Shown: positions 7,424 to 17,352, counted from the first letter of the stretch. The stretch: DNA of 64,000 nucleotides from Mesorhizobium onobrychidis (GCF_024707545.1 NZ_CP062229.1:1240001-1304000); one strand, 5' to 3'. Numbers and translations: made by a program. The notes: generated by a model from the letters alone, not told the origin.

Positions 7424-8461
7424 ATGAGCCTTTCGCCACGCCTCATTGCTCCCGACAAGCGCGGCGAGGATGCCGAGCAGACCTTGCGGCCGCAGACGCT
7501 CGGCGACTTCGTCGGCCAAGCGGCGGTTCGGGCCAATCTCAAAGTGTTCATCGAGGCTGCCAAGGGCCGCAGCGAGGCGCTTGACCACGTGCTGTTCGTC
7601 GGGCCGCCCGGCCTCGGCAAGACGACGCTGGCGCAGATCATGGCGCGTGAGCTCGGTGTCAATTTCCGCTCGACCTCCGGTCCGGTCATCGCCAAGGCCG
7701 GCGATCTCGCAGCGCTGCTCACCAATCTCGAAGACCGCGACGTGCTGTTCATCGACGAGATCCACCGGCTCAACCCGGCGGTCGAGGAAATTCTCTATCC
7801 GGCGATGGAGGATTTCCAGCTCGACCTGATCATCGGCGAAGGGCCGGCGGCGCGCTCGGTCAAGATCGATCTTGCCCGCTTCACCCTCGTCGCCGCTACC
7901 ACCCGGCTCGGCCTTTTGACCAATCCGCTGCGCGACCGCTTCGGCATCCCGGTCCGTCTCAATTTCTACTCCGTCGAGGAACTGGAGCAGATCGTGCGGC
8001 GCGGCGCCCGCATCCTTGCCATGCCGCTCGGCGACGATGGCGCGCTGGAGATCGCGCGACGCGCGCGTGGGACACCGCGCATCGCCGGCCGCCTTTTGCG
8101 CCGCGTGCGTGATTTTGCATCAGTCGCCGGCGACGGTCATGTCGATCGCCAGATCGCCGACGAGGCGCTGACGCGGCTCGAGGTCGACGCGCTCGGCCTC
8201 GACGCGCTCGACCGCCGCTATCTTTCGATGATCGCGCGGAATTTTGGCGGCGGGCCGGTCGGCATCGAGACCATTGCGGCAGGGCTTTCCGAGCCGCGCG
8301 ACGCCATCGAGGACATCATAGAGCCCTATCTGATCCAGCAGGGTTTTATTCAGCGCACGCCGCGCGGCCGCGTGCTGACCGCCAATGCCTGGCGGCATCT
8401 CGGACTCGACGCGCCGAAGGATCTGGCGCAGCAGCAGATCAGCCTGTTCCAGGAGGAATGA
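7424..8461 (+). CDS. ruvB: Holliday junction branch-migration helicase RuvB
   Basis: A 345-residue AAA+ motor ATPase that drives branch migration together with RuvA. Walker A is GPPGLGKT (60-67) and Walker B is [10 protein letters not shown]. The arginine-finger/sensor region is [20 protein letters not shown], and the C-terminal winged helix carries [15 protein letters not shown]. An AAGGA ribosome-binding site precedes ATG 7424. In many rhizobia ybgC-tolQ follow ruvB closely; here about 3.9 kb of accessory DNA lies between. Confidence 0.98.
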   Translation: MSLSPRLIAPDKRGEDAEQTLRPQTLGDFVGQAAVRANLKVFIEAAKGRSEALDHVLFVGPPGLGKTTLAQIMARELGVNFRSTSGPVIAKAGDLAALLTNLEDRDVLFIDEIHRLNPAVEEILYPAMEDFQLDLIIGEGPAARSVKIDLARFTLVAATTRLGLLTNPLRDRFGIPVRLNFYSVEELEQIVRRGARILAMPLGDDGALEIARRARGTPRIAGRLLRRVRDFASVAGDGHVDRQIADEALTRLEVDALGLDALDRRYLSMIARNFGGGPVGIETIAAGLSEPRDAIEDIIEPYLIQQGFIQRTPRGRVLTANAWRHLGLDAPKDLAQQQISLFQEE

Positions 8462-8750
8462 CGAAGTCTGCAGGCGCCTCTCAGTCGCGAATGCTTCTGT
8501 GTCTTCGTCGGATCCAAGGTGATGAATGACAAGGATTATAATCCTCATCATGCTGCTCGTTTCTTAACCATAGAAGTTCAGTCAAATTTCGATTTGACTT
8601 TTTTCAAATAGTATAGCGTTATTTCAGGCGCCGCGTAATATGCGACATTAAGCGCTCACGCATAACTATGCATTGAAGTCCTGGCTTTCTACGCCGCTGA
8701 CAGCGGCGAAGAAGTATATTGTCAATTGTTCAATATGGCAGGGGGAAGCT
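8462..8750. other. AT-rich intergenic region with two palindromes
   Basis: This gap is visibly richer in A+T than its surroundings. It holds a perfect 14-bp palindrome AGGATTATAATCCT (8532-8545). It also holds a hairpin GTCAAAT-TTCG-ATTTGAC (8581-8598) followed at once by TTTTTT, which could be a weak terminator or an operator for the next gene. No coding frame was recognised. Confidence 0.55.
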
Positions 8751-9773
8751 ATGATTGCAGCAAGCAGAGTGACCGAGCTTAAGACAGAACCCCGCTACAT
8801 CGATATCGCCAGACAGGGTGATAGCGATCTCGATGTACTCAAGTTACTTCCTGGAACGTGGAAGAATGACCCGGGCATGAAGGGGCGCGGCTGGAATGCG
8901 ATCGCTTTGCCATTCGCTTCATCGGGCAGCGGGATCGACTACCGGCTCCTGGTCAATCAATATGATGAGGTGCTCAAATTCACTTTGGTGGACAAGGGCG
9001 TCAAGAATCGCGGCATCCAGAGGAACGGAACTTCGATCAACACCGACCAGGTCGTGGTCGCACTGGATTACGAGCAACGGATCGAGCAGTTGCTTGCCGA
9101 CGATTTTCCGGCGAGCGGCCTGCAGGGAGATCCGAACACGACGATTCACCACGAGCCGGGCCTTTGGTTGTTCATGACCAATGAGGCAGAGAAAACCAGC
9201 AACATTGGACGCCTTGGGACCATTCCGCACGGCGACTCACTGCTTGCATTGGGTGCGGGCGAGGTCACCAACGGGCCACCGACAATTCCGCCAATCAATG
9301 GATTGCCGATAGGCGTCAATCAGAATCTCACCAGTCCCTATCTGGCGCCCTACAATCATTTTCATCTCGCTCCGTTCAAGGGTGTTGTGGCGGATCCCAC
9401 CTTTCCGGGTTTCGATCCGGTAAAGCCACATCTGCTTCTTGTCGGCGGCGCTCCGGGAACCGTAACCAGAACGACAAAGCTGCAGGTCAGCACGACTGTC
9501 GAGACCGCCGGGATCGTCAATATTCCCTTCATCGTAAGGCAGGCCAACGCGGCCGAAATGATTTCGACTTTCTGGATAATGGAATTGGACGAGCTGACGC
9601 CCGCGGGAACGCCGCGCCTCATTCTGCAATATCTGCAAATCGTGCTTCTCGATTTCTTCCCGCGTCGCGATGGTCTGCCGGGCCTGATAAGATGGCCCCA
9701 TGTCAGCATCAACACGATGGAGAAGGTCGCGGATGCCGACGCAATGAAGACAGCGGCGCCAGCCACGCCCTGA
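8751..9773 (+). CDS. Uncharacterised protein, possibly a haem-binding (nitrobindin-like) family
   Basis: A 340-residue soluble protein without a signal peptide or membrane segment. ATG 8751 is preceded by GGGGGAAG; an upstream in-frame ATG at 8673 lacks one. The first half has LLPGTWKNDPGMKGRGWNAI, a DYRLLVNQYDEVLKFTLVDK strand pair and HHEPGLWLFM. A WxG…H pattern with beta strands is reminiscent of nitrobindin/lipocalin-like barrels, and similar proteins are often labelled haem-binding. The second half has IPHGDSLLALG and NHFHLAPFKG. No catalytic motif is certain. Codons are less GC-biased than in the ruv and tol genes, suggesting acquisition by transfer. Confidence 0.6.
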   Translation: MIAASRVTELKTEPRYIDIARQGDSDLDVLKLLPGTWKNDPGMKGRGWNAIALPFASSGSGIDYRLLVNQYDEVLKFTLVDKGVKNRGIQRNGTSINTDQVVVALDYEQRIEQLLADDFPASGLQGDPNTTIHHEPGLWLFMTNEAEKTSNIGRLGTIPHGDSLLALGAGEVTNGPPTIPPINGLPIGVNQNLTSPYLAPYNHFHLAPFKGVVADPTFPGFDPVKPHLLLVGGAPGTVTRTTKLQVSTTVETAGIVNIPFIVRQANAAEMISTFWIMELDELTPAGTPRLILQYLQIVLLDFFPRRDGLPGLIRWPHVSINTMEKVADADAMKTAAPATP

Positions 9774-9974
9774 TGCATGTCACCCAAAAGTGCGCAGCGG
9801 TTTTGGGGCAACGACATGCATAGAAACAAACATTTGAAGCGCGTCGCATGAATCCTTTCAAACGCGGCGCGCTTTGAGCCTGGTCCATCCCGACAGCGGG
9901 ATGGGGCTCTATCTCAATGTTTGAGCACCGGATTTTCCCAAAACCGGTACCCACTTTTGGGTCCGATGCTTTAG
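9772..9974. repeat. Family A repeat (9772-9877) joined to a second repeat type (9878-9974)
   Basis: The first part is a family A copy in opposite order: ATGCATGTC…AAAAGTGCGCAGCGGTTTT…GACATGCAT (hairpin), then GCGCGTCGC…GCGGCGCGC. The second part holds an inverted ATCCCGACAGCGGGAT and a GGTTTT/AAAACCGG hairpin around CCGGATTTTCCCAAAACCGG ending near GGTCCGATGC. The latter belongs to a type of repeat common in Rhizobiales genomes. The remaining bases up to 10080 show nothing else. Confidence 0.7.
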
Positions 9975-10080
9975 CTGCGCAAAATCTCCTAATCCTGGTC
10001 AGCTTGCCGGCACATTTGCGGATTTTAACGCGAAGCCTCGCGCTGTGGGACGACGATCCCGCGAACGACGGAGCTGAGCG

Positions 10081-10989
10081 ATGATCACCAGACGTGGCTT
10101 CCTGCGCCTCATCGGCGGTTCGTTCTTATCGGCCGTGTCGCTCAGCGCTTATGCGGTTGGCCTGGAGCCGATGTTGCTGACGCATGTAAAGCGCTATTCA
10201 TTGACGCCGCCAAACTGGCCTGCAGGATTGCGGCTTCGCGTTGTCGCTCTCGCCGATATTCATGCTTGCCGGCCATGGATGACGCCGGAGCGGATTAAGT
10301 CGCTTGCCGAACGGGCGAACGCCCTGCAGCCGGATCTGATTGTCCTGCTTGGCGACTATGCATCCGGCACTCGCCTGGTGACGGACTAGGTGGATTCCTC
10401 CGAATGGGCGCCGGCCTTGTCCGGTCTGAAGGCGCCGCTCGGCGTGTGGTCGATCCTTGGCAATCACGACTGGTGGGAGGACCTTTCCGCGCAAAAAGCC
10501 GGGTTGGGGCCGACGGTGGCGCGCAGGGCGCTCGAGAGCGCCGGTATCCCGGTCTTAGAAAACGATGTCGTCCGCCTGGAAAAGGACGGGCATGGCTTCT
10601 GGGTCGCCGGACTTGCGGACCAACTTGCGCTGCGGCCGGGCAAAGCCTGGGGCCGCAGCAGATTCAAAGGACTGGACGACCTGCATGGCACGCTGGCAAA
10701 GGTAAGCGACAAGGCTCCCGTTATTCTGCTCGCTCATGAGCCGGACATATTTCCCAAGGTCCCGTCACGGATATCGTTGACCCTTTCGGGCCATACCCAT
10801 GGCGGACAGGTGCGGTTGCTCGGCTATTCTCCGGTCGTGCCATCCCGCTTCGGCAACCGTTTTGCCTATGGCCATGTCGTGGAGGAGAACCGCAACCTGA
10901 TCGTCTCCGGAGGCCTCGGCTTCAGCATCCTGCCGGTGCGTTTTGGGATGCGCCCAGAGATTCTTTCGATCGAACTGGGTTCAGCCTGA
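10081..10989 (+). pseudogene. YkuE-like metallophosphoesterase interrupted by an in-frame amber codon
   Basis: The reading frame encodes a complete 302-codon exported calcineurin-like phosphoesterase except for TAG at 10387-10389. The N-terminus has a twin-arginine-type start (MITRRGFLRLIGG) and a hydrophobic segment. Metal-binding motifs are ADIH (about residue 58) and LLGDY before the stop, and LGNHDWW, LAHEPDIF and SGHTHGGQ after it. The frame is the same on both sides, so a single substitution explains the break. A GTG at 10390 could restart translation, but that product would lack the signal and the D-x-H and GD motifs. Relatives act on phospholipid or UDP-diacylglucosamine-type substrates in the envelope. 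Confidence 0.85.
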
Positions 10990-10994
10990 ACCGC

Positions 10995-12245
10995 TCAATG
11001 AAGGGACTTGATCATCTCCATCACATCCGGCTCTGCCTTGTCGCCGTCAAAAGCGTCGACGATGCCGAAGGCGCCGCCATAGCTCCAGACCGACCATGCG
11101 AAGCCATGGGCTTCGGCGCGCGCGATCATGTCCCTGACATAAGCGGCGCGGTATTCGGCCGGCATCACATAGGCATTGCCGTATTCCTGGCGGATCATGC
11201 CGAATTCGCCCAATGTGATGTTCTCCGGCTTGATGCCGTTGGCCTTTGCCCAGGCTTCGACCCTGGTGAACGGCGCATCCATCGTCTCGAGCAGCTTCTC
11301 GTCCGTATCGATGCTGGCGACCTGCTCGTCGAGATAGGCAAGCAGACCGCTTTGCCGCGTCCATGGCGCCTCGGCCTTGATCCTTGCCCGGATCGTGTCG
11401 AGCGTAGCATCCAGCTGGGCGCGCGGGACGGCGCTGAGCGGATATGGCAGGCCGATCACGTAGGGGATGAAGTCGCCGGCCCAGGTCGCGCCCTGGTGGG
11501 TCAGCAGGAACGGCTCGTGCGAGTGAAAAGTCCAGATGACGTTGTCGTCCGGGATCGCCTTCGGATCGATCTTTGCCAGCGATGCCGCATTGGAATAGCA
11601 GGCGCCGGTCAGGATCAGGGTGAGCTTGGTGGCCGACGAACGCGCCGCCGCGAACAGTCTCTGCTGGCGCTCCGGCCAGAGGCCGGTGCCGTCGGCGTCA
11701 CAGTCGACGACCGGCTCGTTCATCGGCTCGAAAGCGACTTGGCGCGGATCCTCATCGGCCAGCGTGCGCGCCATCTTGCGCACCATTTCGACATAGGCGT
11801 CGAACATTTGTGGATCGTCCATCACCTCGCCCATGCCGACCTTGCGGCTGCTGCCGCTGGGGATCAGATGCATGTCGACGATCACTTTCAGTCTGGCACG
11901 GTTGATCGTGCGCACCGAGCCCAGCACGCTGGCATAGAGCTCGTCGCGCAGCGCCAGCGCCTCGCCGGACAGGAACGGCGACGGATCGACCGGCATGCGC
12001 AGGAAATCGAAGCCGGCGCTCTTCAGCGCCTTAAGGTCATCGTCGTTAAGGAATTTGCGCCATTCCGGATAGGGCAGGATTGCCTGCGGGTCGCTCCATT
12101 TGTCCTCGCCCGGCCAGGTCGTCCATTGGTCAAGATTGAGGCCGCGCTTCATCGAAAAACTGGCTGCCTGGCCCGGCAGCACCAGCGCGGCCAGCACAAG
12201 CAGCGCCGCCATCAGGGTCTTGATCATCCCGGTCAACAATGCCAT
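10995..12245 (-). CDS. Secreted glycoside hydrolase family 5 (endoglucanase-like)
   Basis: A 416-residue protein with a Sec signal peptide (MIKTLMAALLVLAALVLPGQAA from the second Met) and a single GH5-type (beta/alpha)8 barrel. GH5 landmarks are the early RGLNLDQW, LRMPVDPSPF, VIVDMHLIPSG, the acid/base Glu in AFEPMNEP, the HSHEPFLLTHQG strand and the nucleophile Glu in ITLGEFGMIR. GH5 enzymes cleave beta-1,4-linked glucans or mannans; rhizobial members often sit with cellulose genes, but none are here. ATG 12227 is an alternative start that fits the signal peptide better. It is convergent with the broken phosphoesterase (gap 5 bp). Confidence 0.85.
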   Translation of the reverse strand: MALLTGMIKTLMAALLVLAALVLPGQAASFSMKRGLNLDQWTTWPGEDKWSDPQAILPYPEWRKFLNDDDLKALKSAGFDFLRMPVDPSPFLSGEALALRDELYASVLGSVRTINRARLKVIVDMHLIPSGSSRKVGMGEVMDDPQMFDAYVEMVRKMARTLADEDPRQVAFEPMNEPVVDCDADGTGLWPERQQRLFAAARSSATKLTLILTGACYSNAASLAKIDPKAIPDDNVIWTFHSHEPFLLTHQGATWAGDFIPYVIGLPYPLSAVPRAQLDATLDTIRARIKAEAPWTRQSGLLAYLDEQVASIDTDEKLLETMDAPFTRVEAWAKANGIKPENITLGEFGMIRQEYGNAYVMPAEYRAAYVRDMIARAEAHGFAWSVWSYGGAFGIVDAFDGDKAEPDVMEMIKSLH

Positions 12246-12263
12246 CGGGGTTAATGCGCCAAG

Positions 12264-12350
12264 TTAATGCGTGTCGCCCAAAAGTGTGTAGCGGTTTTTG
12301 GACAACGACACGCACGGAAACAATTACCTAAAGCGCGTCGCGCTTCAGGT
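12264..12350. repeat. Family A intergenic repeat
   Basis: ATGCGTGTCG…CCAAAAGTGTGTAGCGG…ACGACACGCA forms the conserved hairpin, followed by the GCGCGTCGCGC half. It lies between the divergent starts of the GH5 gene and ybgC, an unusual promoter-region position for this family. Confidence 0.7.
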
Positions 12351-12379
12351 GCCCGGTCAGGCCCGAAAAGGAAAGCGCA

Positions 12380-12853
12380 ATGGACGATCATGGTGAATCG
12401 GCGACGCTCTGCGCCGGGCTTTCCGGCGCGCTGACGGAATTCGGCCACCGGCTGATGGCGCGGGTCTATTATGCCGACACCGATTTCTCCGGCGTCGTCT
12501 ACCACGCGCGCTATCTCGAATTCTTCGAGCGTGGCCGTTCCGATTATCTCAGGCTTGCCGGCGTCCATCACACCGAGCTCGCCGAGGGCAAGCATGGCGA
12601 AAAAATAGTCTGGGTGGTGCGGCGCATGGAGATCGACTTCCGTGGATCCGCCCGCATGGACGACATCCTGACCATCGAGACGCGCACCGAGGACATTTCG
12701 GGCGCCCGCATCTTCATGGCGCAGCAGCTGAAGCGCGGCGGCGAGGTGCTGGTCGAGGCGCGGGTCGAGGCGGCGATCATCGGCGAGAATGGCCGGCCAA
12801 GACGTTTTCCGAAGGAATGGATCGCAGCCTTCATACCGAACGCAAATCGGTAA
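12380..12853 (+). CDS. ybgC: Tol-Pal-associated acyl-CoA thioesterase YbgC
   Basis: A 157-residue hot-dog-fold thioesterase, the usual first gene of tol-pal operons. It hydrolyses short- or medium-chain acyl-CoA/acyl-ACP and is thought to link phospholipid metabolism with envelope maintenance. The active-site block YYADTDFSGVVYHARYLEF contains the catalytic Asp typical of 4-hydroxybenzoyl-CoA-thioesterase-like proteins. The dimer-core segments MEIDFRGSARMDDILTIET and RPRRFPKEW follow. AAGGA seven bases before ATG 12380 fixes the start. A 279-bp gap, with a TTAACCATAA stretch, separates it from tolQ. Confidence 0.95.
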   Translation: MDDHGESATLCAGLSGALTEFGHRLMARVYYADTDFSGVVYHARYLEFFERGRSDYLRLAGVHHTELAEGKHGEKIVWVVRRMEIDFRGSARMDDILTIETRTEDISGARIFMAQQLKRGGEVLVEARVEAAIIGENGRPRRFPKEWIAAFIPNANR

Positions 12854-13132
12854 GTTACTGACGCCGGTGATCCGCTGACGATGCCGGGCGGCTCGCCCAA
12901 GGCGCGGCAATGCGCCGCGCTGTACGTCCTAACCCATCCTTAACCATAACGGTTCATGAAGAGGGTGGTGAAGATTGGAGGAATCCAGCGCCTTCCTTTC
13001 ACCAACATTTTCCCCGAAAAGGCCGCCAACGGTGCATTTTGGGGTTATTCCGCAAGCGTTGCGCAAACGGACCACAAGGGATGCCCATGGGCCAGCCGCC
13101 AGCCGTGCCCGGAAAATCTTAAGGACGTAACC

Positions 13133-13843
<711 letters not shown>

Positions 13844-13852
13844 GGAACAATC

Positions 13853-14311
13853 ATGGGAATGTCTGTAGGCGCGGGTGGCGGAGGACGCGGTGGTCGCGGC
13901 CACAGGCGGCGCGGCCGCCATCACGCGATGATATCGGAAATCAACGTCACGCCGATGGTCGACGTGATGCTGGTGCTGTTGATCATCTTCATGGTCGCGG
14001 CGCCATTGCTGACGGTCGGCGTGCCGATCGACCTGCCGGACACACAGGCCAAGGCGATGAACGCCGATACACAGCCTATAACCGTGTCCATCAACCCGGT
14101 CGGCCAGATTTACCTGCAGGAAACTGAGATCCCGATCGAGGAACTGGTGGCGAAGCTGCAGGCGATCTCCAAGACCGGCTACGACGAGCGCATTTTCATC
14201 AGGGGTGACAAGGCGACGGATTACGGGACGGCCATGAAGGTGATGGCCCGCATCTCGGCCGCCGGCTACAAGAATATCGGCCTGGTTTCACTGCAGGAAC
14301 AGGATCAATAG
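13853..14311 (+). CDS. tolR: Tol-Pal system subunit TolR
   Basis: A 152-residue bitopic inner-membrane protein of the ExbD/TolR family, partner of TolQ in the proton channel. After a Gly/Arg-rich cytoplasmic start (AGGGGRGGRGHRRRGRHHAM) comes the family signature SEINVTPMVDVMLVLLIIFM (about 28-47), whose Asp is the essential protonatable residue. The periplasmic domain has IFIRGDKATDYGTAMKVM. The Gly/Arg/His-rich first 25 residues are longer than in E. coli TolR but common in rhizobia. tolA begins 7 bp after the stop. Confidence 0.97.
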   Translation: MGMSVGAGGGGRGGRGHRRRGRHHAMISEINVTPMVDVMLVLLIIFMVAAPLLTVGVPIDLPDTQAKAMNADTQPITVSINPVGQIYLQETEIPIEELVAKLQAISKTGYDERIFIRGDKATDYGTAMKVMARISAAGYKNIGLVSLQEQDQ

Positions 14312-14318
14312 ACGCAAG

Positions 14319-15476
14319 ATGAGGACCGGCCTCACCACATCGGTGATCTTGCATGCGGTCGTGATCGGCTTCGGCCTGTTCACGCTGTCGGCGCCGGCTG
14401 CATTGCCGGCGTCCGATGCCGAGTCGCTGGCGGTCGAAATCGTGCCGATGGAAGCGATCGCGCAAATACAGAAAGGCGACAAGAAAGCTGCGGTGAGTGA
14501 AAAGCCGGCTCCATTGCCGACCCAGCGCCCGGACATCGTTCCCGACGCGCAGACGGTCGGCGACAACAGCGTCGATACCGACAAGCCGCCGACGCCGGAA
14601 CCCAAGCCCCAGCCGGTCGATAAGGCTGAGGCGCCGCCGCCCGCGCCGACGCCGAAAGAGAAGCCAAAGCCCGAGGATGTGCCGAAGCCGAAGGAGCAGC
14701 CCAAGCCTGTCCCGGCGACCGAGGTCGCACCGGTGCCGCAGCCGAAGGAAGAGGTCAAGCCCGAGCCGGTCAAGCAGGCGGAGCCAAAACCGACTCCGGC
14801 CAAGGAACCGGCGCCGACGCCGCCGCAGGACAAGACCGCCGCCATCGACCCGAAGCCTGAGGTCAAGCCGGACGCCGTCGCCGAAGCGATTGCCAAGGAA
14901 CCGCCAACCGAGGAGACGCAGCTTCCGGACTCTGCGCCGGCCCCGCAGGCGCGGCCAAAGCCGCAGCCGGCCCAGGCCGAAAGCGCCAAGGCACCCGAGC
15001 GCAAGGACGCCGACAAGCCGGTCAAGGAAGCCTCGTCAAAGCCGAAATCTGAAGACAAGCAGTTCAACGCCGACGAGATTTCGGCGCTGCTCGACAAGCG
15101 GAAGCCGTCCGGCGGCGGCGCCAAGCGTTCGACCCAGCAGGCGTCGCTCGGCGCCGACAAGGATCAGGGCCAGAAGCTTTCAAGGTCGGAGCAGGGGGCG
15201 TTGGAGGCCCAGCTTGGTGGTTGCTGGACACTGCCGGTAGGGCTCGAGGGTTCCGAGAATTTCATCGTCGTAGTCCGGTTCAACCTGGACGCCTCCGGCA
15301 AGCTGGACGGACGGCCATCCGTCGAAAAGTCGAGCGGAAACCGCCCGTTCGACGAAAGTGCCGTGCGCGCGGTTCAGAAATGCGATGTGGCCGGCCTGCA
15401 GGTTCCCGCAGGCAAACAAGACATCTGGGCCGACGTCCGGGTCACGTTCGATCCGAGGGAGATGCTGGGCCTGTAG
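14319..15476 (+). CDS. tolA: Tol-Pal system protein TolA
   Basis: A 385-residue inner-membrane-anchored protein that bridges the periplasm from TolQR to Pal/TolB. One N-terminal helix ([20 protein letters not shown]) is followed by a long domain II rich in Pro, Lys and Glu (about residues 85-255: repeated KPxPxP/KPKPE units), in place of the Ala/Lys helix of E. coli TolA. The C-terminal domain (about 285-385) has the conserved [24 protein letters not shown] and [20 protein letters not shown] with two cysteines. Position between tolR and tolB confirms the call. Confidence 0.95.
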   Translation: MRTGLTTSVILHAVVIGFGLFTLSAPAALPASDAESLAVEIVPMEAIAQIQKGDKKAAVSEKPAPLPTQRPDIVPDAQTVGDNSVDTDKPPTPEPKPQPVDKAEAPPPAPTPKEKPKPEDVPKPKEQPKPVPATEVAPVPQPKEEVKPEPVKQAEPKPTPAKEPAPTPPQDKTAAIDPKPEVKPDAVAEAIAKEPPTEETQLPDSAPAPQARPKPQPAQAESAKAPERKDADKPVKEASSKPKSEDKQFNADEISALLDKRKPSGGGAKRSTQQASLGADKDQGQKLSRSEQGALEAQLGGCWTLPVGLEGSENFIVVVRFNLDASGKLDGRPSVEKSSGNRPFDESAVRAVQKCDVAGLQVPAGKQDIWADVRVTFDPREMLGL

Positions 15477-15516
15477 GCCCGGCGCCCGTAGAATCATTGA
15501 AGAGAAGCGAGAAGAC

Positions 15517-16827
15517 ATGAAATCCATCCTCAAGCCGCTCCTGATGATCGTAGCGATGGCGCTGGGCATGACTGCCGCCGCCACCTTGCCGGCGCGGGCG
15601 CTCGTTGAGCTCAACGTCAACAAAGGCAATGTCGAGCCGCTGCCGATCGCCATCACCGATTTCCAGGGCGGCGATGCGTTGGGCGCGGAGATTTCCGACA
15701 TCGTCAGCGCAGACCTGAAACGCTCCGGCCTGTTCGCGCCGATCGACAAGAGCGCCTTCATCGAAAAGATCTCGAACCCGGATGCCACGCCTCGCTTCGA
15801 GGACTGGAAGGTGATCAACGCCCAGGCGCTGGTCACTGGCAGCGTCAGCAAGGAGGCCGATGGCCGCGTCCGCGCCCAGTACAGGCTGTGGGACACCTTT
15901 GCCGGCCAGCAGATGTCAGGCGAGCAGTTCTTCGCCAACGACGCCAATACGAGGCGTGTCGCCCATATCATCGCCGACAAGATCTATGAACGGCTGACCG
16001 GCGAGAAGGGCTATTTCGACACGCGCGTCGTCTTCATCGACGAATCGGGCGCAAAGAACGCGCGCAAGAAGCGCCTCGCCATCATGGACCAGGACGGCGC
16101 CAACGTCCGCTATCTGTCGGATGGAAGGTCGATCGTGCTGACCCCGCGTTTCTCGCCAAACCGGCAGGAAATCACCTACATGTCCTATGAAAGCGGCCAG
16201 CCGAAGGTCTATCTGCTGCAGATCGAGACAGGGCAGCGCGAACTGGTCGGCGACTTTCCCGGCATGACCTTTGCGCCGCGCTTTTCGCCCGACGGCCAGA
16301 AGGTGATCATGAGCCTGCTGCGCGACGACGGCAATTCCAACATCTTCGCCATGGATTTGAGAAGCCGCTCGACGACCAGGCTCACCAATTCGACGGCCAT
16401 CGACACCTCGCCGTCCTATTCGCCGGATGGCAGCAAGGTGGTGTTCACCTCCGACCGCGGCGGCCGCGCGCAGATCTATGTGATGGGCGCCGACGGTTCG
16501 GGCCAGACCCGCATCTCTTTCGGCGACGGTGTCTATTCGACGCCGGTGTGGTCGCCGCGCGGCGACCTCATCGCCTTCACCAAGCAGACCGCCGGCGAAT
16601 TCCAGATCGGCGTCATGCGCATCGACGGTTCGGGCGAGCGCATCCTTTCAACCGGCTTCCAGCAGGAGGGGCCGACCTGGGCGCCCAACGGTCGGGTGCT
16701 GATGTTCTTCCGCGATTCAGCCGGCGGGCCGAAACTCGTTTCGGTCGATCTCACCGGCCGCAACGAACAGTCGATCCCGACCTCGAATTTCGCGTCGGAC
16801 CCGGCCTGGTCGCCGCTGCTCGAGTGA
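15517..16827 (+). CDS. tolB: Tol-Pal system beta-propeller protein TolB
   Basis: A 436-residue periplasmic protein that binds Pal and the TolA C-terminus. Signal peptide [20 protein letters not shown]… ends near AARA/LPARA (about residue 28). The N-terminal domain carries [10 protein letters not shown] and [20 protein letters not shown]. Residues 180-436 hold the six-bladed propeller with repeated motifs: [66 protein letters not shown] and [16 protein letters not shown] 15517 follows an AGAAG site; upstream in-frame codons overlap tolA. Confidence 0.97.
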   Translation: MKSILKPLLMIVAMALGMTAAATLPARALVELNVNKGNVEPLPIAITDFQGGDALGAEISDIVSADLKRSGLFAPIDKSAFIEKISNPDATPRFEDWKVINAQALVTGSVSKEADGRVRAQYRLWDTFAGQQMSGEQFFANDANTRRVAHIIADKIYERLTGEKGYFDTRVVFIDESGAKNARKKRLAIMDQDGANVRYLSDGRSIVLTPRFSPNRQEITYMSYESGQPKVYLLQIETGQRELVGDFPGMTFAPRFSPDGQKVIMSLLRDDGNSNIFAMDLRSRSTTRLTNSTAIDTSPSYSPDGSKVVFTSDRGGRAQIYVMGADGSGQTRISFGDGVYSTPVWSPRGDLIAFTKQTAGEFQIGVMRIDGSGERILSTGFQQEGPTWAPNGRVLMFFRDSAGGPKLVSVDLTGRNEQSIPTSNFASDPAWSPLLE

Positions 16828-16846
16828 GAGGAATTGGAGAAATGAA

Positions 16847-17122
16847 GAATTGAAGAGATGGAGAAAACCGGAAGCTATATTAAGCGAGCGAGGGATCTAG
16901 AGGTCTATAAGCGCGCTTATGCGGTTTCTCTGGACGTGCACGGAGCCACGCTTGCTTTCCCGAAAATGGAGCAATACGCACTGGCCGATCGTATGCGTTC
17001 GACCTTGAATACATCACGCAAGCTGCCGTCCCATGCCCACATCTATGGGATGCTGGTGAATCTGAGAGAGAAGCTAAAGTGACCTCTCTCTTCAGTTCTT
17101 CGATTCCTCAACTCTTCAATTC
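16847..17122. repeat. 11-bp inverted repeat flanking the four-helix-bundle relic
   Basis: GAATTGAAGAG at 16847-16857 and its exact complement CTCTTCAATTC at 17112-17122 bracket the small gene. Both sides continue with degenerate GAATTG/GAAGA units (left 16829-16862, right 17083-17125), so the true arms are longer but imperfect. Confidence 0.6.
16858..17082 (+). pseudogene. Truncated four-helix-bundle (23S rRNA intervening-sequence type) protein
   Basis: The 74-codon frame begins like a full family member: KRARDLEVYKRAYAVSLDVH, then FPKMEQYALADRMR. Family proteins are about 115-130 residues and continue with RRASKSICANLAEG and a helical C-terminal half; none of that is present. After ADRMR the frame is unrelated. 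In another frame the DNA reads DLEYITQAA, like the C-terminal half of the family. An internal deletion with a frame change is the simplest reading. Genes of this family occur inside 23S rRNA intervening sequences and as scattered solo copies. Here it sits between tolB and pal, flanked by inverted repeats. Confidence 0.65.
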
Positions 17123-17185
17123 GCTCTTTCCACGGCCTGGTCGCGTTTTAGCCGCATTTCCGCCTACGGTCCGCGCGCATCGTTG

Positions 17186-17232
17186 CCCCCTCGGATGGCC
17201 CCCTCGGATGGCCCCCTCTGGTGGCCCTCTGG
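17186..17232. repeat. 13-bp tandem repeat, about 3.6 copies
   Basis: CCCCCTCGGATGG occurs at 17186-17198 and 17199-17211, then CCCCCTCTGGTGG at 17212-17224 and a partial copy to 17232. It lies in the tolB-pal gap, in no recognised gene. The rest of 17123-17352 shows nothing beyond a probable pal promoter zone with GTTAACCC near 17289. Confidence 0.8.
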
Positions 17233-17352
17233 CAAAACGGCTGCGGACGGCAGCCGAAACCAAATTTTAACCGTGTTTCTTGAACGTCGGTTAACCCAAA
17301 CGTGGTTACTGGACGATCAACGAAATCACTCGAATTGCGAAGGAGAGGCGGC

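Noticed and set aside
10390..10989. Second half of the metallophosphoesterase as an independent gene from GTG
   Set aside because: It would lack the export signal and two metal-binding motifs, has no ribosome-binding site, and is simply the continuation of the same frame.
10998..12254. A 418-codon open frame opposite the GH5 gene
   Set aside because: Composition is typical of antisense frames in high-GC DNA; the GH5 frame has a signal peptide and both catalytic Glu motifs.
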